64,000 nucleotides of DNA from Acorus gramineus (Eukaryota; Streptophyta; Magnoliopsida; Acorales; Acoraceae), in contig JAUJYN010000012.1 in assembly GCA_030737835.1 (NCBI GenBank), forward strand, positions 10,712,729 to 10,776,728. Direction: 5' to 3'. Under the pieces are notes generated by a model. The model did no database searches. It was not told the origin of the DNA and worked only from the letters and a program-made list of their open reading frames with translations. Below, piece after piece: positions 38,001 through 51,748 of the stretch (its first letter is position 1; each line of letters opens with the position of its first letter). The position numbers and the translations under genes are program-made.

Positions 38001-39157
38001 CATTTGGTTTATAAACAATATTTAATATTTATCTTATCAAACATAGGTGTAAAAGTTTTACACAAAAAAAAAAAAAAATAGTTCACCCCAAAATATGCTG
38101 GCTCCGCCTGTGGACAAGCAACCTGTTTCATCAATCTGATGAACTGGATTATGCAAAAGATGGACTAACTCATAGAAATACAAAATAATAGCCAATCACA
38201 CACAAAAAGATATCCTAGCACAATATGTGACGACCCATTGGCTACAAACAAGCATAACCAATGTAGAGAAGTTACCTACTAGGTAAACCTAGAATCAATT
38301 ATTGTGCCATTTGATCTGTTTTAAGAAGACTAAAAATCATGATTGGATGGATTAGACTAGTGGATTACCTACTGAAAAATGATTTTCAAATGGATGCTTA
38401 TACAGACATTGGTTTTGTTCAAAGCATCAGCTGGATGCGTTGATCTTTTTCCATGAGATATGAGGTAGAAGTAGCTTGAATCAACCATGTACAAGAAACA
38501 TATTCTTTAAGATGACCATCTTTCAAGTTAGATTCTGTATATGATCCAATCAGAGATAATTGTATCACCATATCGCAGATGCTCATACCACACAACTAAT
38601 CACTTGTATGAAATGACAAGTGATTCAAAATTCACATACCATGTGCTGATATCTTTTATTCATTCATAGATGAGAACAGATACCAATTGGTACATGTACA
38701 TAGGAAAAAAAGTTCTTCCACAAAATTCTCTGCACATGGATTATGGGCCAAACCCATATAAACTGCTCACCAAAAGATGTTTTCAAAAGTCAGAAAGTGA
38801 CAATTACATGGTCCTTTGAAACTTTTAAGTGACATTAGTATACATACATAATGGATCCCATGTGCCACTTGTAAATAGAAAAATTGGTCTATCACTTTTG
38901 ATTCTTGCTTTAACAAAAAAAAATTGACATAACAAGCGTCCATTTAAGATAAGAATGATATTTGAAGGTGCCAAGTTCAGTAATGTACAACCAAATCAAA
39001 TGAAAAAGGTTCAAAATAACCTAGAAAAAAGTCATGGAAGAATGTCAACATTGATAAGATGATGAAGTCAACATTTGTTCAGGATAATACCTGCTACTTC
39101 AGCAAACATGCAAGTAAGGACTAAAATGATGGCTGTTTGCCACTTCGCAAGCAACAT
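35095..39157 (-). CDS. Glucan endo-1,3-beta-glucosidase (GH17) with X8 domain, GPI-anchored
   Basis: Four exons on the minus strand, 39157-39091, 37613-36360, 35359-35332 and 35233-35095, in phase (1, 1, 2), give 495 residues. Layout: signal peptide (MLLAKWQTAIILVLTCMFAEVAG, residues 1-23 by inference); mature start VFVGINIG; GH17 barrel with acid/base Glu119 in IGVGSEVL and nucleophile Glu266 in VVVTETGWPSLGG; FELFNEDLRPG; X8/CBM43 domain from Cys364 to the C-x-F of YGSCVFTGS; Ser/Thr/Gly-rich linker; and a hydrophobic tail (FFITVVIVLAQF) typical of a GPI signal. Family members cut callose (1,3-beta-glucan) at the cell wall and plasmodesmata. The common VGNE is VGSE here, the Glu being kept. 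All parts look intact. Closest in layout to Arabidopsis glucan endo-1,3-beta-glucosidase 4-type proteins. Confidence 0.93.
35360..36359 (-). other. Glucanase intron 2
   Basis: Between clean splice sites. Near 35470-35640 lie repeated words about acacaacatgac and gtgtcagtg, possibly a MITE remnant. No gene. Confidence 0.45.
37614..39090 (-). other. Glucanase intron 1
   Basis: AT-rich intron splitting the Gly codon at the signal-peptide border, as often seen in this family. Nothing else recognised. Confidence 0.5.
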
Positions 39158-40437
39158 TTGGCCTGAACAGCTTGAATCTTGAAGAATATATCTTCAAGCC
39201 TTCAAACAACGCCTTTGTCTCAAGCTGAAAAAACTGGTACTATGAGAATTCAATAAATGAGCAAACCAACTATCAATGGTGAATCTGTAAAATTTGGAAG
39301 AATAATTATACAACAAACTCATCAGACAGAGGATTCATGTGAAATATAACATCAAACTTAGTCAAACAGAAGGGTGAGCAAATGGAAAGTACAACTTAAG
39401 CCCACCCTTAGGTAGAGCCTACAGCCCTACACATCTAGGCGCTTTCTGCAGGTCTCCAAGTTCTTTCTATTTGACCCAAAATTTTTATTCATTATTGCGA
39501 TCAAGGGGAGTGGGACTTGTTGCAACAGGTCTGTAAATTTTGCCAGTCCATGAAGAACAACTAAATATAGGGTCTCATTTAAGAAACATAAAAAACAAAA
39601 CAAGTCTGTCGCACTAGAGTAACACTCCCTCAAAAATGTTGTTTTTCATCAATAAGAATGCGACAACCCAGCGAGATGAATGTCACATAAATTTAAAACA
39701 AAACTAAAACCTCCATATAATAGCTTGCAAGGGGAAATTAAAAAGGGGGACCATTTCTCCCCCCCAAATGATGCATAATATAAATGCCCACAAAACATCA
39801 ATTCAACAAAAGAGAGCATTCCACAGTACATCATTCAAGTCCAGCATCTGTATCCTAACCTTCTTTCATTTGAAATCCAATCTTTGTATTATCTATTATT
39901 CTTTTTTTTTTATTAGCCCCTCTTGATTATGCTCATTTTGTTCACTGCTAAAACCACTGTACAAACCAAATAAGCAAATCAAAACTATGAACAAAATCAT
40001 CTAGAAAACTGAAATCCATGGATAATAAGTTTCTCTTTCAACTAAAATGAATAACAAAAAAAAGAACAGATATTGTCATCTAAAACTGCCAAAAGAAATG
40101 CAAGACAGAAATAAAGTTCCCCCATTTCAAAGACCCAGATGGCCAAACTCATCAAACTCTTCATAAAACCAAAAACCCACATGTAGAAATGCATTAAAAA
40201 AAACATGGTATAGAGAGAGAAAGACAGAAACACAAACCCCAGTGAGACTTCCAGAAACAAAAACCTCTTCTTCTTTAAAACCCTTCAAAGCTGTGTGTGT
40301 GTCTGTGAATGAGAGAGAGAGAGGTACACGAGGGAAACTAAAAAAGCGGAAGAGAATCCCAGACAGATTTTGAAACTAAATAAGCTGGCAGACACTGACC
40401 CTGCCTCAGTTTGAGTTTTTTTTTTTTTTTTATATAG
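39158..40437 (-). promoter_or_regulatory. Glucanase 5' leader, leader intron and TATA box
   Basis: On the minus strand a TATA box (ctatataaa, 40437-40429) precedes a transcript-like stretch with GA/CT and CA repeats (about 40405-40260). An acceptor (tttttcag, ending at 39225) opens the second leader exon, 39224-39158, which has no upstream ATG. The donor of the leader intron is not fixed (near 40260). Splicing is inferred. Confidence 0.5.
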
Positions 40438-40555
40438 GGGGCTGGGTTTTTTGGGCTCACGTGGAACGTGAAAGTGGGTTTTGGCGTTTGAAGTCTCCGA
40501 TTTATTATGTACTGCTATTGTTTTAATAGATTTCATGTAAAACAATTTAAAAAAG

Positions 40556-41070
40556 AAAAAAAATCCATATAATCCTTTGTAAACTGTCTCAAAATTAATA
40601 TAACCCCTTAATTTTTAATAAAGTCTATATAACCTTTTAAAGACAACTATGTAAATTCAAATAATCCTCTGAATTAAATTTTCGTTGACAAATAAAAAAT
40701 ATTATACGTATTCTATTTGATTAACCTTGATTTTTTATAAAATATACTAAAAAAATCCCAACAATATATGTTAAAAATGTAGAAGATCATCTGTAACCTC
40801 TCTAGATAGAGTTTTACAATCTATTCGAAAGGGTAAATTATAATTTATATAGAGTTTTCTGTATTTTTAACAAATTATAAGGGTTTTTGGTATAATGTAT
40901 TTTCAATCATGATTAATCAAACAAATATTCGCATAATATTTCTCATCAAAGTTTAATTCGAGGGGTTATTTGAATTTATATAAGTGTTTTTAGGGTTTTT
41001 ATGGATTTTAGAAAAAAGTAAGGGGTTATATAGATTTCTACCTGTTTACAGGGGGTTATATGGATTTTTC
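40556..41070. mobile_element. TIR element with aaaaatccatataa termini
   Basis: The left end is aaaaatccatataatccttt and the right end (complement) aaaaatccatataaccccct. Inner parts are also partly mirrored (aattcaaataat / atttgaattt). A fragment of the same family lies at 3530. No coding region. Target duplication not found. Confidence 0.6.
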
Positions 41071-41827
41071 ACTTAAAAAAATGATTTTTATACTTAATAG
41101 AGACATTTAAAGCTGTTCATGCGTCTCTTCGTATTTCCAAGACTTTAATTACACTTGTTTTTTTTGTTGCACTGATATACCGCGGAAGTGGTTTTGTTAA
41201 CCGGATACTCAGGCGGGGGCGGTGGTAGGGTGGGGGATCGTCTAGAAAATGTGAGTGGTTTGGAAAGCTTGATAGTACTGAGTGTACTGTGGGCAAAACT
41301 AGTGGGGTCCGTCTTTTCGCACAATCTGAACCGCTCAATCAGAACATCGACGGATCAGAGGGCTCATCCGTAGTCTTTTTGGATTCAGTATTCGGGGCTT
41401 TAACTCCCACCCCTTTGGATTTAAAGTCTTTTTGGATTTAAAGTGGAAAACCCAAAACAACTTATCTCTGTTTAATATAAAAAAATAATTTGGATAAACT
41501 GCGGACAGTTGTTCTGATTTTAAAATGAAAATGAGGATTTTTTGTTCCACTTAAAAGTTAGGATAGCATTTATCTCCACTTTTTATCCCAATTTTTACAA
41601 ATGTAAATATAAATAAAATTGATGGATTTTTTACCACTTAAACTTAAGAACAATTTATCCTTAAAACTTTATCTCCTTGCCAAACTAACCCTTAGGATGG
41701 GTGGGGAGGGTTAGAAAGAAGAGAGAGAAGGGGGGAGGGGACGAGTTGAAGATGGCGGACGAGAGTGGCTGGCAAAGGGGGTGAGTGGTGATGGGAAAGC
41801 GAGAGAAAGAGAGGGAGGGGCCCAGGC
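41071..41827. other. Intergenic, MITE fragments
   Basis: Around 41380-41700 lies sequence that on the complement resembles 24660-24740 (gggttagtttggcaagga). No gene seen. Confidence 0.4.
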
Positions 41828-42407
41828 TAGGCTTGTCAACGAGTTGCGGGTGGACTCGGAACCGACCTGAATCTTATCCGATAAAAGGTATAAATACCCG
41901 ATCCAAAGGATCCGACAATTAAAACGGGGTTGGATCTGAGTCCACACCGACCCGATCCTATGGACCCAATTGACCCAACAAAAATATTATGTGATTTTTT
42001 TTATTTATGATCTAACCCAACACCCATGATCCAATTCAACATTTATAATTAAATACCAACTAATTATTTAGAATTTTAAACATCGAAAATATTTTTAGAA
42101 CCTTTGACTTCACGTAAAAGTATAATAATTCAAATCGTATTTTAAATGTACTCTCATAAAACATTAAAAAATTAAAATAATGAAAAACTATTTATAATAC
42201 ATTATGCTCTATTAAAAATAAATAAATAAAATCATTGTAGGTCTTTAAAAAGTTCATCGACCTCTCTTTGTCTGATCTGGGCCTGTTGATGGGTCAACCC
42301 AATCCAAGACCCGAGACCCGATATGGACTTGACTCAAACGACCCGACAATCAAACAGATCATATCCTGGTTTATCCTGACCCGACTCGGACTCCGGTTGA
42401 CAAGCCA
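41828..42407. mobile_element. MITE with ggcttgtcaac termini
   Basis: The left end is taggcttgtcaacgagttgc and the right end (complement) tggcttgtcaaccggagtcc. Inside are many gacccga / tcgggt words, like the element in SUV3 intron 8. The target duplication is not clear. Confidence 0.55.
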
Positions 42408-42929
42408 AGGCCAGCCGGATGGCATTGGTGGAGGGCGATGGCAGTCAATCTCTTCCTCTCTCTCTCTCTATTTCTCTATCTCCCTTTTCCCCTTCCATTC
42501 ATCTCACCGTTTTTTTGGATGGGGTTCCACTTTAATTGGGTGGAAGAAAATACCTCTTTCAATATTCTATCCTTCTTAATCTGGGTGAGGATAAATTTGG
42601 TAACATTGTTGAATTCAGTTCTGGAAAATTCTGTGTAAAAGAGGAATGAAGAAAAATTTATCTGACGTGTTAAAAAAATGAACAAAGTAATGCAAAATTT
42701 CAAATGTAATTTTTTTGGACGTTTTGTAAGGTTGTAATTAGAATGAACAAATTGACTCTAATTCAACATATTCATGGTATAATATAACAACAATAATTTT
42801 TTAATAATGATTTGGGATTTATTTTCAAACTACTACAATGTAAGTAGGGTAGCTTGAATATGCGTGCGTGTAGTTTTTATGTTGTCTAAGTCCTGTATAT
42901 TTCACTAATATTGTCAATGCATGTTGGAA

Positions 42930-43240
42930 ACGGATTTGGATGTAACAATTCTCTTTTCTAAAAGATAATGTTACGTCGAGTCTCATTTTCAGTCTATATG
43001 TGTTTTCAATTTTTAAAAAAATAGTATATCTCATGTAATGAGATATACACTTTTATAAAAAAAAAATAAGTATATACTCCAAGGAATTACATGGATGCAT
43101 CTATAGGAAATGTAAATTTTTTTTTTCGAAGCATATGTCTTGTTAACGTGAGCATATGAGTCATTAATTTTTTATCGATGCATATAAGGCTAAAATTGAG
43201 ACTGAAAACTGATCTAAGTGTAACAACGCCCTTCCCAAAA
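42930..43240. repeat. Dispersed AT-rich repeat family, copy A
   Basis: Shares an ordered set of words with 48440-48690: agtatatctcat(g/a)taatgag, gtatatactcc, gaattac(a/t)tggatg, cggtgcatataag-like and gtgtaacaac. Weaker relatives lie near 50235, 52925, 53980, 58050 and 63580. Confidence 0.55.
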
Positions 43241-46200
43241 GGCCACCTCAAAACCCAGTATATGAAAAACATTGTTTTTATAGCTTCTCAAACACCGAAA
43301 TTTTTATTTAAAAAAGCGTAAAATGCATTGTAAATGTCCAACGTCAATTTTTGTTTAGATCCGCGATAGAGAATGTTCAATTTTTGCAGTGTCAAAGACA
43401 CTTCACCGCAGATCTAAACGGACCCTAAATAAAAAGGAAAGTAACGGGAAGAATATGCTCAATCTAGAAAAGTATATATATTGATCGTGAATAAAATATA
43501 GTAATTTTGCTTTGATAAACAACAATAAGCATTGGTAATTATGCGCAGAAGCAGATACATATCATGTTCCTGTTTACCCATACAACTATACAAGATTATA
43601 ATTACATTCTAATAAGTATTCTAATTACGCGTAGTCCTTGTTTGTGAAAAATTTTCATATCAGCATTTACTGCTGAGAATCTCATCTGTATATGTCTGGA
43701 TGGATGACATGTGTCCATCAAAGAGTTAAAAATTCTTCATTAATTAAAAAATCATTGATAAAAAACTCATTAATGAATTTTGATAGACATTAAAAAGAAA
43801 CTAAAGAATTTGAGATTTAGCTAGGGAGGTGAATATAAGTAAAGAGCTGTCAATCGGTTTTGTAGCCCTGTTTGCATTCCATATACTACGATAGCGTAAT
43901 ATACATTATCATAGTGTATGGAATAAATAAAATTATTTTTTTAAAGAAAAATATATTATTGTATCTATATATATATTTTTTATTTCTTATCAAGTATGTA
44001 TTTCAATTAGAGAGTATATATATTTTTTTAAAATAAAATCAACATGGAGTGTGGATGAGGCTGCACAGGTGACATCATTTTCCTACTACTTTAAAATCTT
44101 CATTTAACAGCACTCTTTGTGTAATGGTGTTTCTAGTTATTCTACTAATTAAGGGATATCAGTAGCTAGCATTCACATTTGGTCAAAGTTTGTGAGTGTA
44201 GTATTATGTTTGCGAATAGAAATATGATATATTCATCCTTGTGTACGGTCAGTCCGAATTTGTCACCAGAATTTTTTAAATATACATTCTTCCATGGTAT
44301 ATTCTTTTAAAAAATAATTTTTTTTTTAATTTTCATACATTGCGACAGTGTTAATATATATTGTTCTATTGTAGTGTATATTACATTATCAGAATGAATG
44401 TGTAGTTGAGGAACAGCTTCTTGATTGTAAATAGAATTGCAAAACAAACTGAATGAATCAACGCTCTTTAGAATAATATTAGAATCATTTTCTTCTACCA
44501 ATTTTACTTTCCTACAAAAATAAGTTCTCCAATTTTTCAAAATTGTATCTTTCAATGATTTAGCTTTTACATAGGAAAGGCAACAAATCAATTTCTTTAA
44601 AGATCTCTATGAAAACAATGTGTTTTCTTACACTAATAGTACTTGTAACTTTAGCAATTGTTATGCTTTTTATAAAAAAACCATCCACATCTCTCATAGA
44701 CAATCATATTTTTCCCATTTAATCATCATAAATAAAAAAAACCAAACTAATCATACTTTTTCAAATTTTACCAGAATAGTCCCTTTACCAGAATAGTTTG
44801 CTATCACAAAATAATGCTAGCAACTAAAAACACCAACTACTCCAGTGACATTTTATGAAGTAGCAGCTTTAAACACCATTATAGGTGGTGTTGTTTTATG
44901 TTGTAGCTTCATAAACACCACCTTCATTGATGTTTTTTTTGAGATAACAACCGTCATTGATGTTCCATGCTATAATATCACAAAACACCAAGATAATAAC
45001 GTACTAATTGTCGTTTTTTGAAAAAGAGGTAGATATTTACTATCAGATTTTATTAGTGAGAACTGAATCACAAATTCTGAACAGGACGGTGGGGGGGAGG
45101 GGTGGGAGAGAGCCGGAAGGAGGGATATACAGATAAAAATATCAAAACAGGCAAAAAAAAGAGAGCAAGGAGAACCAAATAACTTGGTTAGAAGAGGTAT
45201 CTAAGCCAAGGCCATCCCTCCCACAAACATGTCGTTGACATTCAATACTGCAAATATCATATAATGGCAACGACGTCAAAGACAATTGCATATTATTTTG
45301 TGGCATATGACAATTTTTTTTTAAAAAAAGTTAAACAATGCTAGGTGGTATAGTGTCGGACCAGATGACTAATCTGATAAAATTTGAAAAAAAAATTACA
45401 TGATTACTTTGTTGTTTAATTAATGATGATTAAATATGAAGATAAACAAAATTGACTTGTAAGCTCAATTGTTTGGAATTCTTGGTGCTTTCAAGCCTAC
45501 AGAAAAGTCTCAATGTGGCAACATCATTTCATCATTATTAAAACAGAAGATGGAAGGCCATCTAATCGTCCTCACTTTCAATTCGAGAACAAACACTTCC
45601 AAAACGGTCAATAATTATCAGTTGATAAGTGGGAACTTTTGAAGACCCATGGTTCTCAAAAGGCATAAAATATACCAAATGAAAGAAAAAAAAGCCATAA
45701 AATATAACCACAACATTAAATTATTCAGTGTGTGTTGTTGGTGTGTCACTTAGATCTGAGTCATCTGATCATTATCACAAGCTGCCATTGATTCTTTTGT
45801 AATCAACCTACTCTTTAGTCCAACCAAAAAAAGAAAAAAAACCAATATATAGTCTGACTCTACTTTAGTGAAATTAATGTTCAGATAATTATTTTTAAAT
45901 ACTTTTATGAAATTTTTTTTTGCGGTTTTGGATTTGATATTCATGTGTTCTTTTAAATGAGAATAGTCTTACCTCGAACTAATTTTTAAAAACAGCTTAC
46001 GCTTTAAATTGATTAAAATCAATCAATTTTTTTCATAAAAGTTATTTCAGTTGACTTAAAAAATATAAAATCATTTTTTTTTTTTAAAAAGCAAAAATTC
46101 AAAAATATCTGTTTGGAATTGAGCATATAAAAACTGATATTGCAAAAGCAAAATCCATTTGGTAATAACTTATTATATAAATTGATTAAAATGTTCAATT

Positions 46201-48439
46201 ATGAAAAAGTTACTATCAAACAATTAGTTGTCTCTGTTGACTTTTAAACATAAAAATATGAATCATAGAGCTGAAATTCAAAAAAGTGTGTTTAAAACTG
46301 ATTATCTAAAAAATTATTTTACAAAAACAAAATCTATTTGAAAAATGGTTCTACACACGCATAAAAGATTTTCCCTGTCTCTTTATTTTAGTTTATTGGG
46401 TCTGCGCACGTATTTAATATACAAAAACAGGAATGGTTTTTCAAAGCTCTGTCACCAAAAAAAAAAAAAATTTAATGGAAAATGGAAATGAAAAGTTTTA
46501 GAATAAGAAACGTTTGGCATTTCTGATTGGCCGCTTTTGTAAAAGTTCTTAAAATTTCAGCTCAACAAACTCAAGTGGGGACCTGTTGAAATTTCTGAGC
46601 ACTCAATGTCACTTGATTTCAAAATTAATTCCTCCAAATATAGATAAAAGAAAATTAATGCATGTCTTTCTTTTCTTTATAAAAAATGATGAGGTCGTCC
46701 TTTTCTTCCATGGTCTTTTGTTCTTTTTAGCCAAAATAATGCAATGTTCATAACTAGGAGAGTTGCAGCCTAATCATGCTCGAGTGAGTTTCCTTATTAT
46801 TAGTATATAAAATAAAGGTTATTCCCACCACCCATGTTAATCAATTCACTTATTCAAATTATAAAAAAAAATCACTATCCAAACACTCCCCACCAACCAA
46901 CATCGAACCAAAATCCATTTCCCATCAATTTTTTTTTAAAGCAAATTGTGGATATATTTATTCCAATTCATGATATCTGAATGGAGGGAGAAAATGATGA
47001 AAAAGACAGAAAATAAAACACTATTAAAAAGAAAATAAAAAGAGTTCAGAACCACGTATGGGAGAAAAGACTTCTATCTATACGCATTGAGCACCAACAA
47101 GCAAGCAACTCTCCCAGGATCTATTCCACAATTTGGCACGCCTCTTCCCTCATATCAACACTGGTCGGCGGTCGCTCCCGCCAAGCACATACCCCAATCC
47201 ATTCCCACACCCAAAACAGGAACAAAAACACACCATAGGAGGAAGGAGATGTGGAGGGGGTGATGGTGTTGGTGTGCAACCTCGGCGGAGGGAGGAGTGG
47301 AGGGGGTGGTGGTGTGGTGACAATGATAAAGTGGTGGAATTAGAATTTAAAAGTTTGTATATATATATATAGCGGTGGATTGAAGATTATCATTATATGT
47401 GATTAGTGGGACTAATAGGGTGGTGTGATTGTCCGCCCCCTAAAATGAAACAAACATAGCTTGACTCAGACATTCTAAACCATAGTGTGAGAGGCAGGTA
47501 TGCATGCTTTGGAGTTTGGAGCACCAAACATATAAAATATAAAACAAAATAAGGAAAATTAATTTCAAGTATTTTTTTTAATCTCTTAAATTTTAGATCT
47601 CTATAATTTTTTAGTATATGAAAACACCCCAAGTTAGCTGTTACATTTTTCTAGGTTACTCCACTTCCTTTTTCATTACTTATTTCATTTTGGATTCCAA
47701 AAACATCCATGTACCCTGTTTTGGTAGTGGATCGAACCTTATTATCCACCCTTTAGATTATTAAGCAAATCATGTACGTTGTGATGTACTTTTGCACACT
47801 GCTAAATAAACTGAACAACAAACAGAACCAGGAATGCTCATATATATTATTATGTAAACTCTATACATTGTTGTGCATTTTTGTATGTCAAACAAATTGA
47901 AGAACAAACTGCATTCTAGGATGCTCGTACACTATTTTTAATAACTATATACTTTTATGTAAACTGAGTGTATAAAAGAGTGGTTTTGAAATCTAAAATG
48001 GTGTATAAACAATGGAAAGGGGACAGATGACCAAAAAAAAATTCTGTCAATTTAGAGGTGTTTTCATGTGCTTAAATACATATTAAAACTGAAGTAATAC
48101 ACGGGGTTGAAAAAAATATTAGAACTAATTTTCCCAATAACTTAACATACACATGAAATATACATTAAAAAATAAAATAACTTCATGAAATGATGAAAAA
48201 TTGTTGACCAATAGCTCTTTGCCACGTGTCCATATGATTGTCAAAACCAAACAAAACAACTATTTTGCTCAGAGTAGCGGTTGGAATTTAGGTATCAACA
48301 TTTGGCCCGGAGCTCGCAAAGTCGATAGGCCCGGCCATTCAGAGGACTGGCTGTAACCGAGTCTCATTCGGAGGCCCACGCCCGGCCCACAAGCCAACTG
48401 TGAGCGCCAGTGGGGCAGGTGGGCAGAGAATTTCACTTT

Positions 48440-48690
48440 TGATAATGATACATACAATCTATTTCACAGTTATAATTCTAGTTTACATGTGTTTTAAATT
48501 TTTTAAAAATAGTATATCTCATATAATGAGGTATATGTTTTTATTAAAAAATGAAACGTATACTCTGATGAATTACTTGGATGGATTTATAGAAAATGTA
48601 AAAAATTTATATCAAAATATATACCTCAAGTATATACTCCGTTGATTTTTAATCGGTGCATATAAGACTGGAATAAAACTGTGTGTAACA
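48440..48690. repeat. Dispersed AT-rich repeat family, copy B
   Basis: Collinear with copy A at 42930-43240 (agtatatctcatataatgag, gaattacttggatgg, gtgtaacaacac). No terminal inverted repeats were established. Confidence 0.55.
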
Positions 48691-50399
48691 ACACTCATTG
48701 GATTTGAGTTCCGCTTAAGATTGCTTGAACTTCTTGACTAAAGTGGTTCTCCAATAACTTAATATTGGCAGGAATGCATAAGACTCAAAGAGGAAAGATA
48801 AAGGATCAATGGAATACCTTGAACGAACTCCACATGAGTCCTGTTAATAAATCCTATGGACAAGGAGGAGAATATGTAAAAGCACCTGCAGAAGTCACAG
48901 CATCTTGTTATCTGGGAGTGTTGATTTTTGATGAGTATTGGATACTTTGATAGTCCAGGGAAATATGATAGATGAAGAAGGGATAGAATCTACAGGTATT
49001 TCCGGTTTGTTTAACCCATGGTATTTATAAAAAGATAAGTAATTTTGACATGTGACACACTCGTTCTTATTCGAATATGAACATTTTGAATTTGATTTTT
49101 TTTTTTTTATCTTGACTATCCTTCAAAAAAGGTTTATTAAATTAAAGGTTCATATAAGGTCTATAGTGATCAAATGGACCACTTAAATATTAATAAATGA
49201 ATCATGACAATTGATTGGGTCTAACGTGAAATCTCCCCAAAATTGATCATATGAATGGTGGACCCCGAAAGTCTTGATGGAATGATTCGTTCATTTTGTC
49301 CTTTGATGTGATGGATCCATGTAGAAGAGTCTGTGAGTGAGTCCGTTTGTGTCATTGTGGAGACAACAAAGAAGTTAGTTGCATAAGGTGAAAAGATACA
49401 GTGTAAAATTCAAATTCAAATTCAAATGAAAGGGACTTTCCAAGAGGTGCCATATGCTTATAAATTAAGAAGTTTCTTAATAATTGAGACATATAACAAT
49501 CACATAAGAAACAAAAGTGTCTCAAAAGTTTCTTTCAAGCATTTTATGTTCCATTCAAGGGTGTTTAGTCCAACACCAGAAAGCGTGCATAATTTGGTGT
49601 TGATAACATAATAGCTCATATTTGAGCTCCATTGTATTCTAAAAGCGCCATCAATCCATCAACCCGTTGTATATTGGAAAGGGGTGAAATAATTAATTTT
49701 ATGAGATATCATCACTTTCATTGAACTTTGAAGTCCAGTTTCTCTTTTGTGCCTATTCTTCATTAATTCTATCCTTGACTTTTCTTTGACTTAGAATTGC
49801 TCTTCTTCAATTCTGACCAAGTTGGGTGTGGGAGAATAATTTGTTCTCCCTGTCGCTGAGAGGCCAAAATATCAGCCGGGATATCTTCCATGGAAAGTTA
49901 GACACAACAGAATACATTTTCTTTTCAAATGTAGGGGAATTTATTCCCGAGAACTTCTGCTTTTGCAGACTATAGTGGGCCTATGTTTCCAGAATACAAA
50001 AAAAACTCTACAGTGGACACGAAGAAAAACAAAAACCTCTATGGAAAGTTATCAACAGTGGAATACAGAGACATGATCTTGGTACCTTTATCCTTTTGGA
50101 TTATTTTTTTGCCACAGGTAGTGGACTTTATTCCATTACTTTTGCTTTTGCTCCCCTGGAGTTGATCTATTTTATATATATAGTTTGAAAATATGTCATA
50201 GTTATAGAAAATGTGAGATGCAGTTTTGTTTACGCCCTGTTTACATTTCACAACTGCTTTGATTTTTTTTTAAAAATAGCATCCCTCAACTAATGGGGTA
50301 TATATTTTATAAAATATGAAGTATATACTTCGGTGAATTATATGGACTTATTTTTAACAAAAATGAAAAAAATTTAGACCAGGTATGTATCTCGTTAAA

Positions 50400-50946
50400 C
50401 ATTTTTTTTTTTAAAGATAATGGTAGGCATCTAACTTTAATTAATACTAAAAACGGGAATGTCCAAATTAAAGAAATACAAGAAAGCACGTCACTAGAAA
50501 ACATTGCCTACTCTACATATCTTCAAGAATATATCAAGTAGAAGAGATGTCTACTGAATCTCTTGAAATACAAAAACAAACCATACAAAGGACTATTCCT
50601 TCACACGAATAAGATCCCCTTGAAAAAAAATCCTCCTCGCGCACACCCCAATCCTTGAGTTGGTGCACATCTGCACCATCTCTCAAATATTCTCCTTGTA
50701 TGCGGGGGTGCCTCTGAAAAGGAGGTGATTATAGGAAGTACATAAAACCCAAATAACCGTCGGAATAAACAAACGTGACACTGTGGCATTCATGCTTTTA
50801 TCCCTCGGAGATCTGAGCCTCCCCACTCTCCATAGCTCCTCTAGTGAGTTACTTCCGTTTACAAGATCTGAGCATCCCGATAGCCTCCACCAAATATGAT
50901 TGGCCATCAAAACGTAGTTTTCGTAACTTCCTTATAAGTAAAACAA
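50400..50946 (-). mobile_element. 5'-truncated L1 LINE with 13-bp target duplication
   Basis: gtatctcgttaaa flanks it at 50387-50399 and 50947-50959. The T-run at about 50402 is the poly(A) end on the minus strand. The complement encodes the L1 C-terminal part: IWWRLSGCSDLVNGSNS, SRLFIPTVIWVLCTS, NHLLFRGTPAYKENI. It inserted into a copy of the dispersed AT-rich repeat. Confidence 0.85.
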
Positions 50947-51117
50947 GTATCTCGTTAAATAATTATTGAAAAAAAAAATGAGACCATAGACAAGGCTGTA
51001 CCGTGGACTGTGGCCGTAGTGATTATAACAAAAGTATGGATGAGTGATGTTTTACGACAGGAGGAGGCCTAATATTGCATGAATCTATTATATATACTAG
51101 AGCTTGGTGCAACCAAG

Positions 51118-51335
51118 AGTGCGTTTGAAAACATATTAGAAAAATATGAGTTTGAATAAAGTGATTTATATAAATTCAATCCCTAAGAAGCTCACATTTT
51201 GCGCTTTTTAAAGAGCATATTTTTTGCATTAAAAACTCTAACAAATTTTTCTTTTTAATTAAGCTTACTTTTATGGAAGCGTTTGAAAACATGTTTACGC
51301 TTTTCGTTTTTTTAAACTTGTTTCCAAACACTACT
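51118..51335. mobile_element. Short MITE
   Basis: Left end agtgcgtttgaaaacatatt, right end (complement) agtagtgtttggaaacaagt. No coding capacity. Confidence 0.5.
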
Positions 51336-51748
51336 TACGATAGAGTGAACGTTGGTGAAATTGACATTGTAGATGGCTAATATGGATTTACAGTGAGAGC
51401 ATGTAGCTAACATAAATCGATCACGTTTGTTAGTTAACTAAGCGATGATACATTAGTTTGTAGTTCATAATCACTCCCTTAGCCACCTACACAATGTGAT
51501 AGTGCAATTTACATTTAGTCAGATTTGCATTCTCAATTTCATGTGTATGAAATTTTTTAAAAAAATCTTGATTACAAAAAAAAAAAAAAAAAACACTATT
51601 ACTAGAGTATCTCATTATATACTTCACTTTCAATAACAATATGTAATTTAATAGACAAACACGTATATTTAAAATAAAAATGATGATTGTGTGTTCCACA
51701 ACTGCAAACTTTTTGTTTGTTTATTCTAGAAGTTTATAGTTTGAAAAA

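Larger units (their letters stand above)
42408..50386. other. Eight-kilobase gene-poor stretch
   Basis: No ORF with family features or splice logic was found on either strand. The DNA is AT-rich and holds dispersed repeat copies (about 42930-43240 and 48440-48690), short mirrored segments (43880-44450), and possible LINE tail debris near 45040-45250. ORFs at 47133-47372 and 48765-48950 are not recognised. Confidence 0.5.

Noticed and set aside
47133-47372. 79-codon ORF with Arg- and Gly-rich end
   Set aside because: No family features, repetitive G-rich sequence, no splice or promoter signal.
48765-48950. 61-codon ORF (MAGMHKTQRGK...)
   Set aside because: Somewhat protein-like, but not recognised and without any supporting context.
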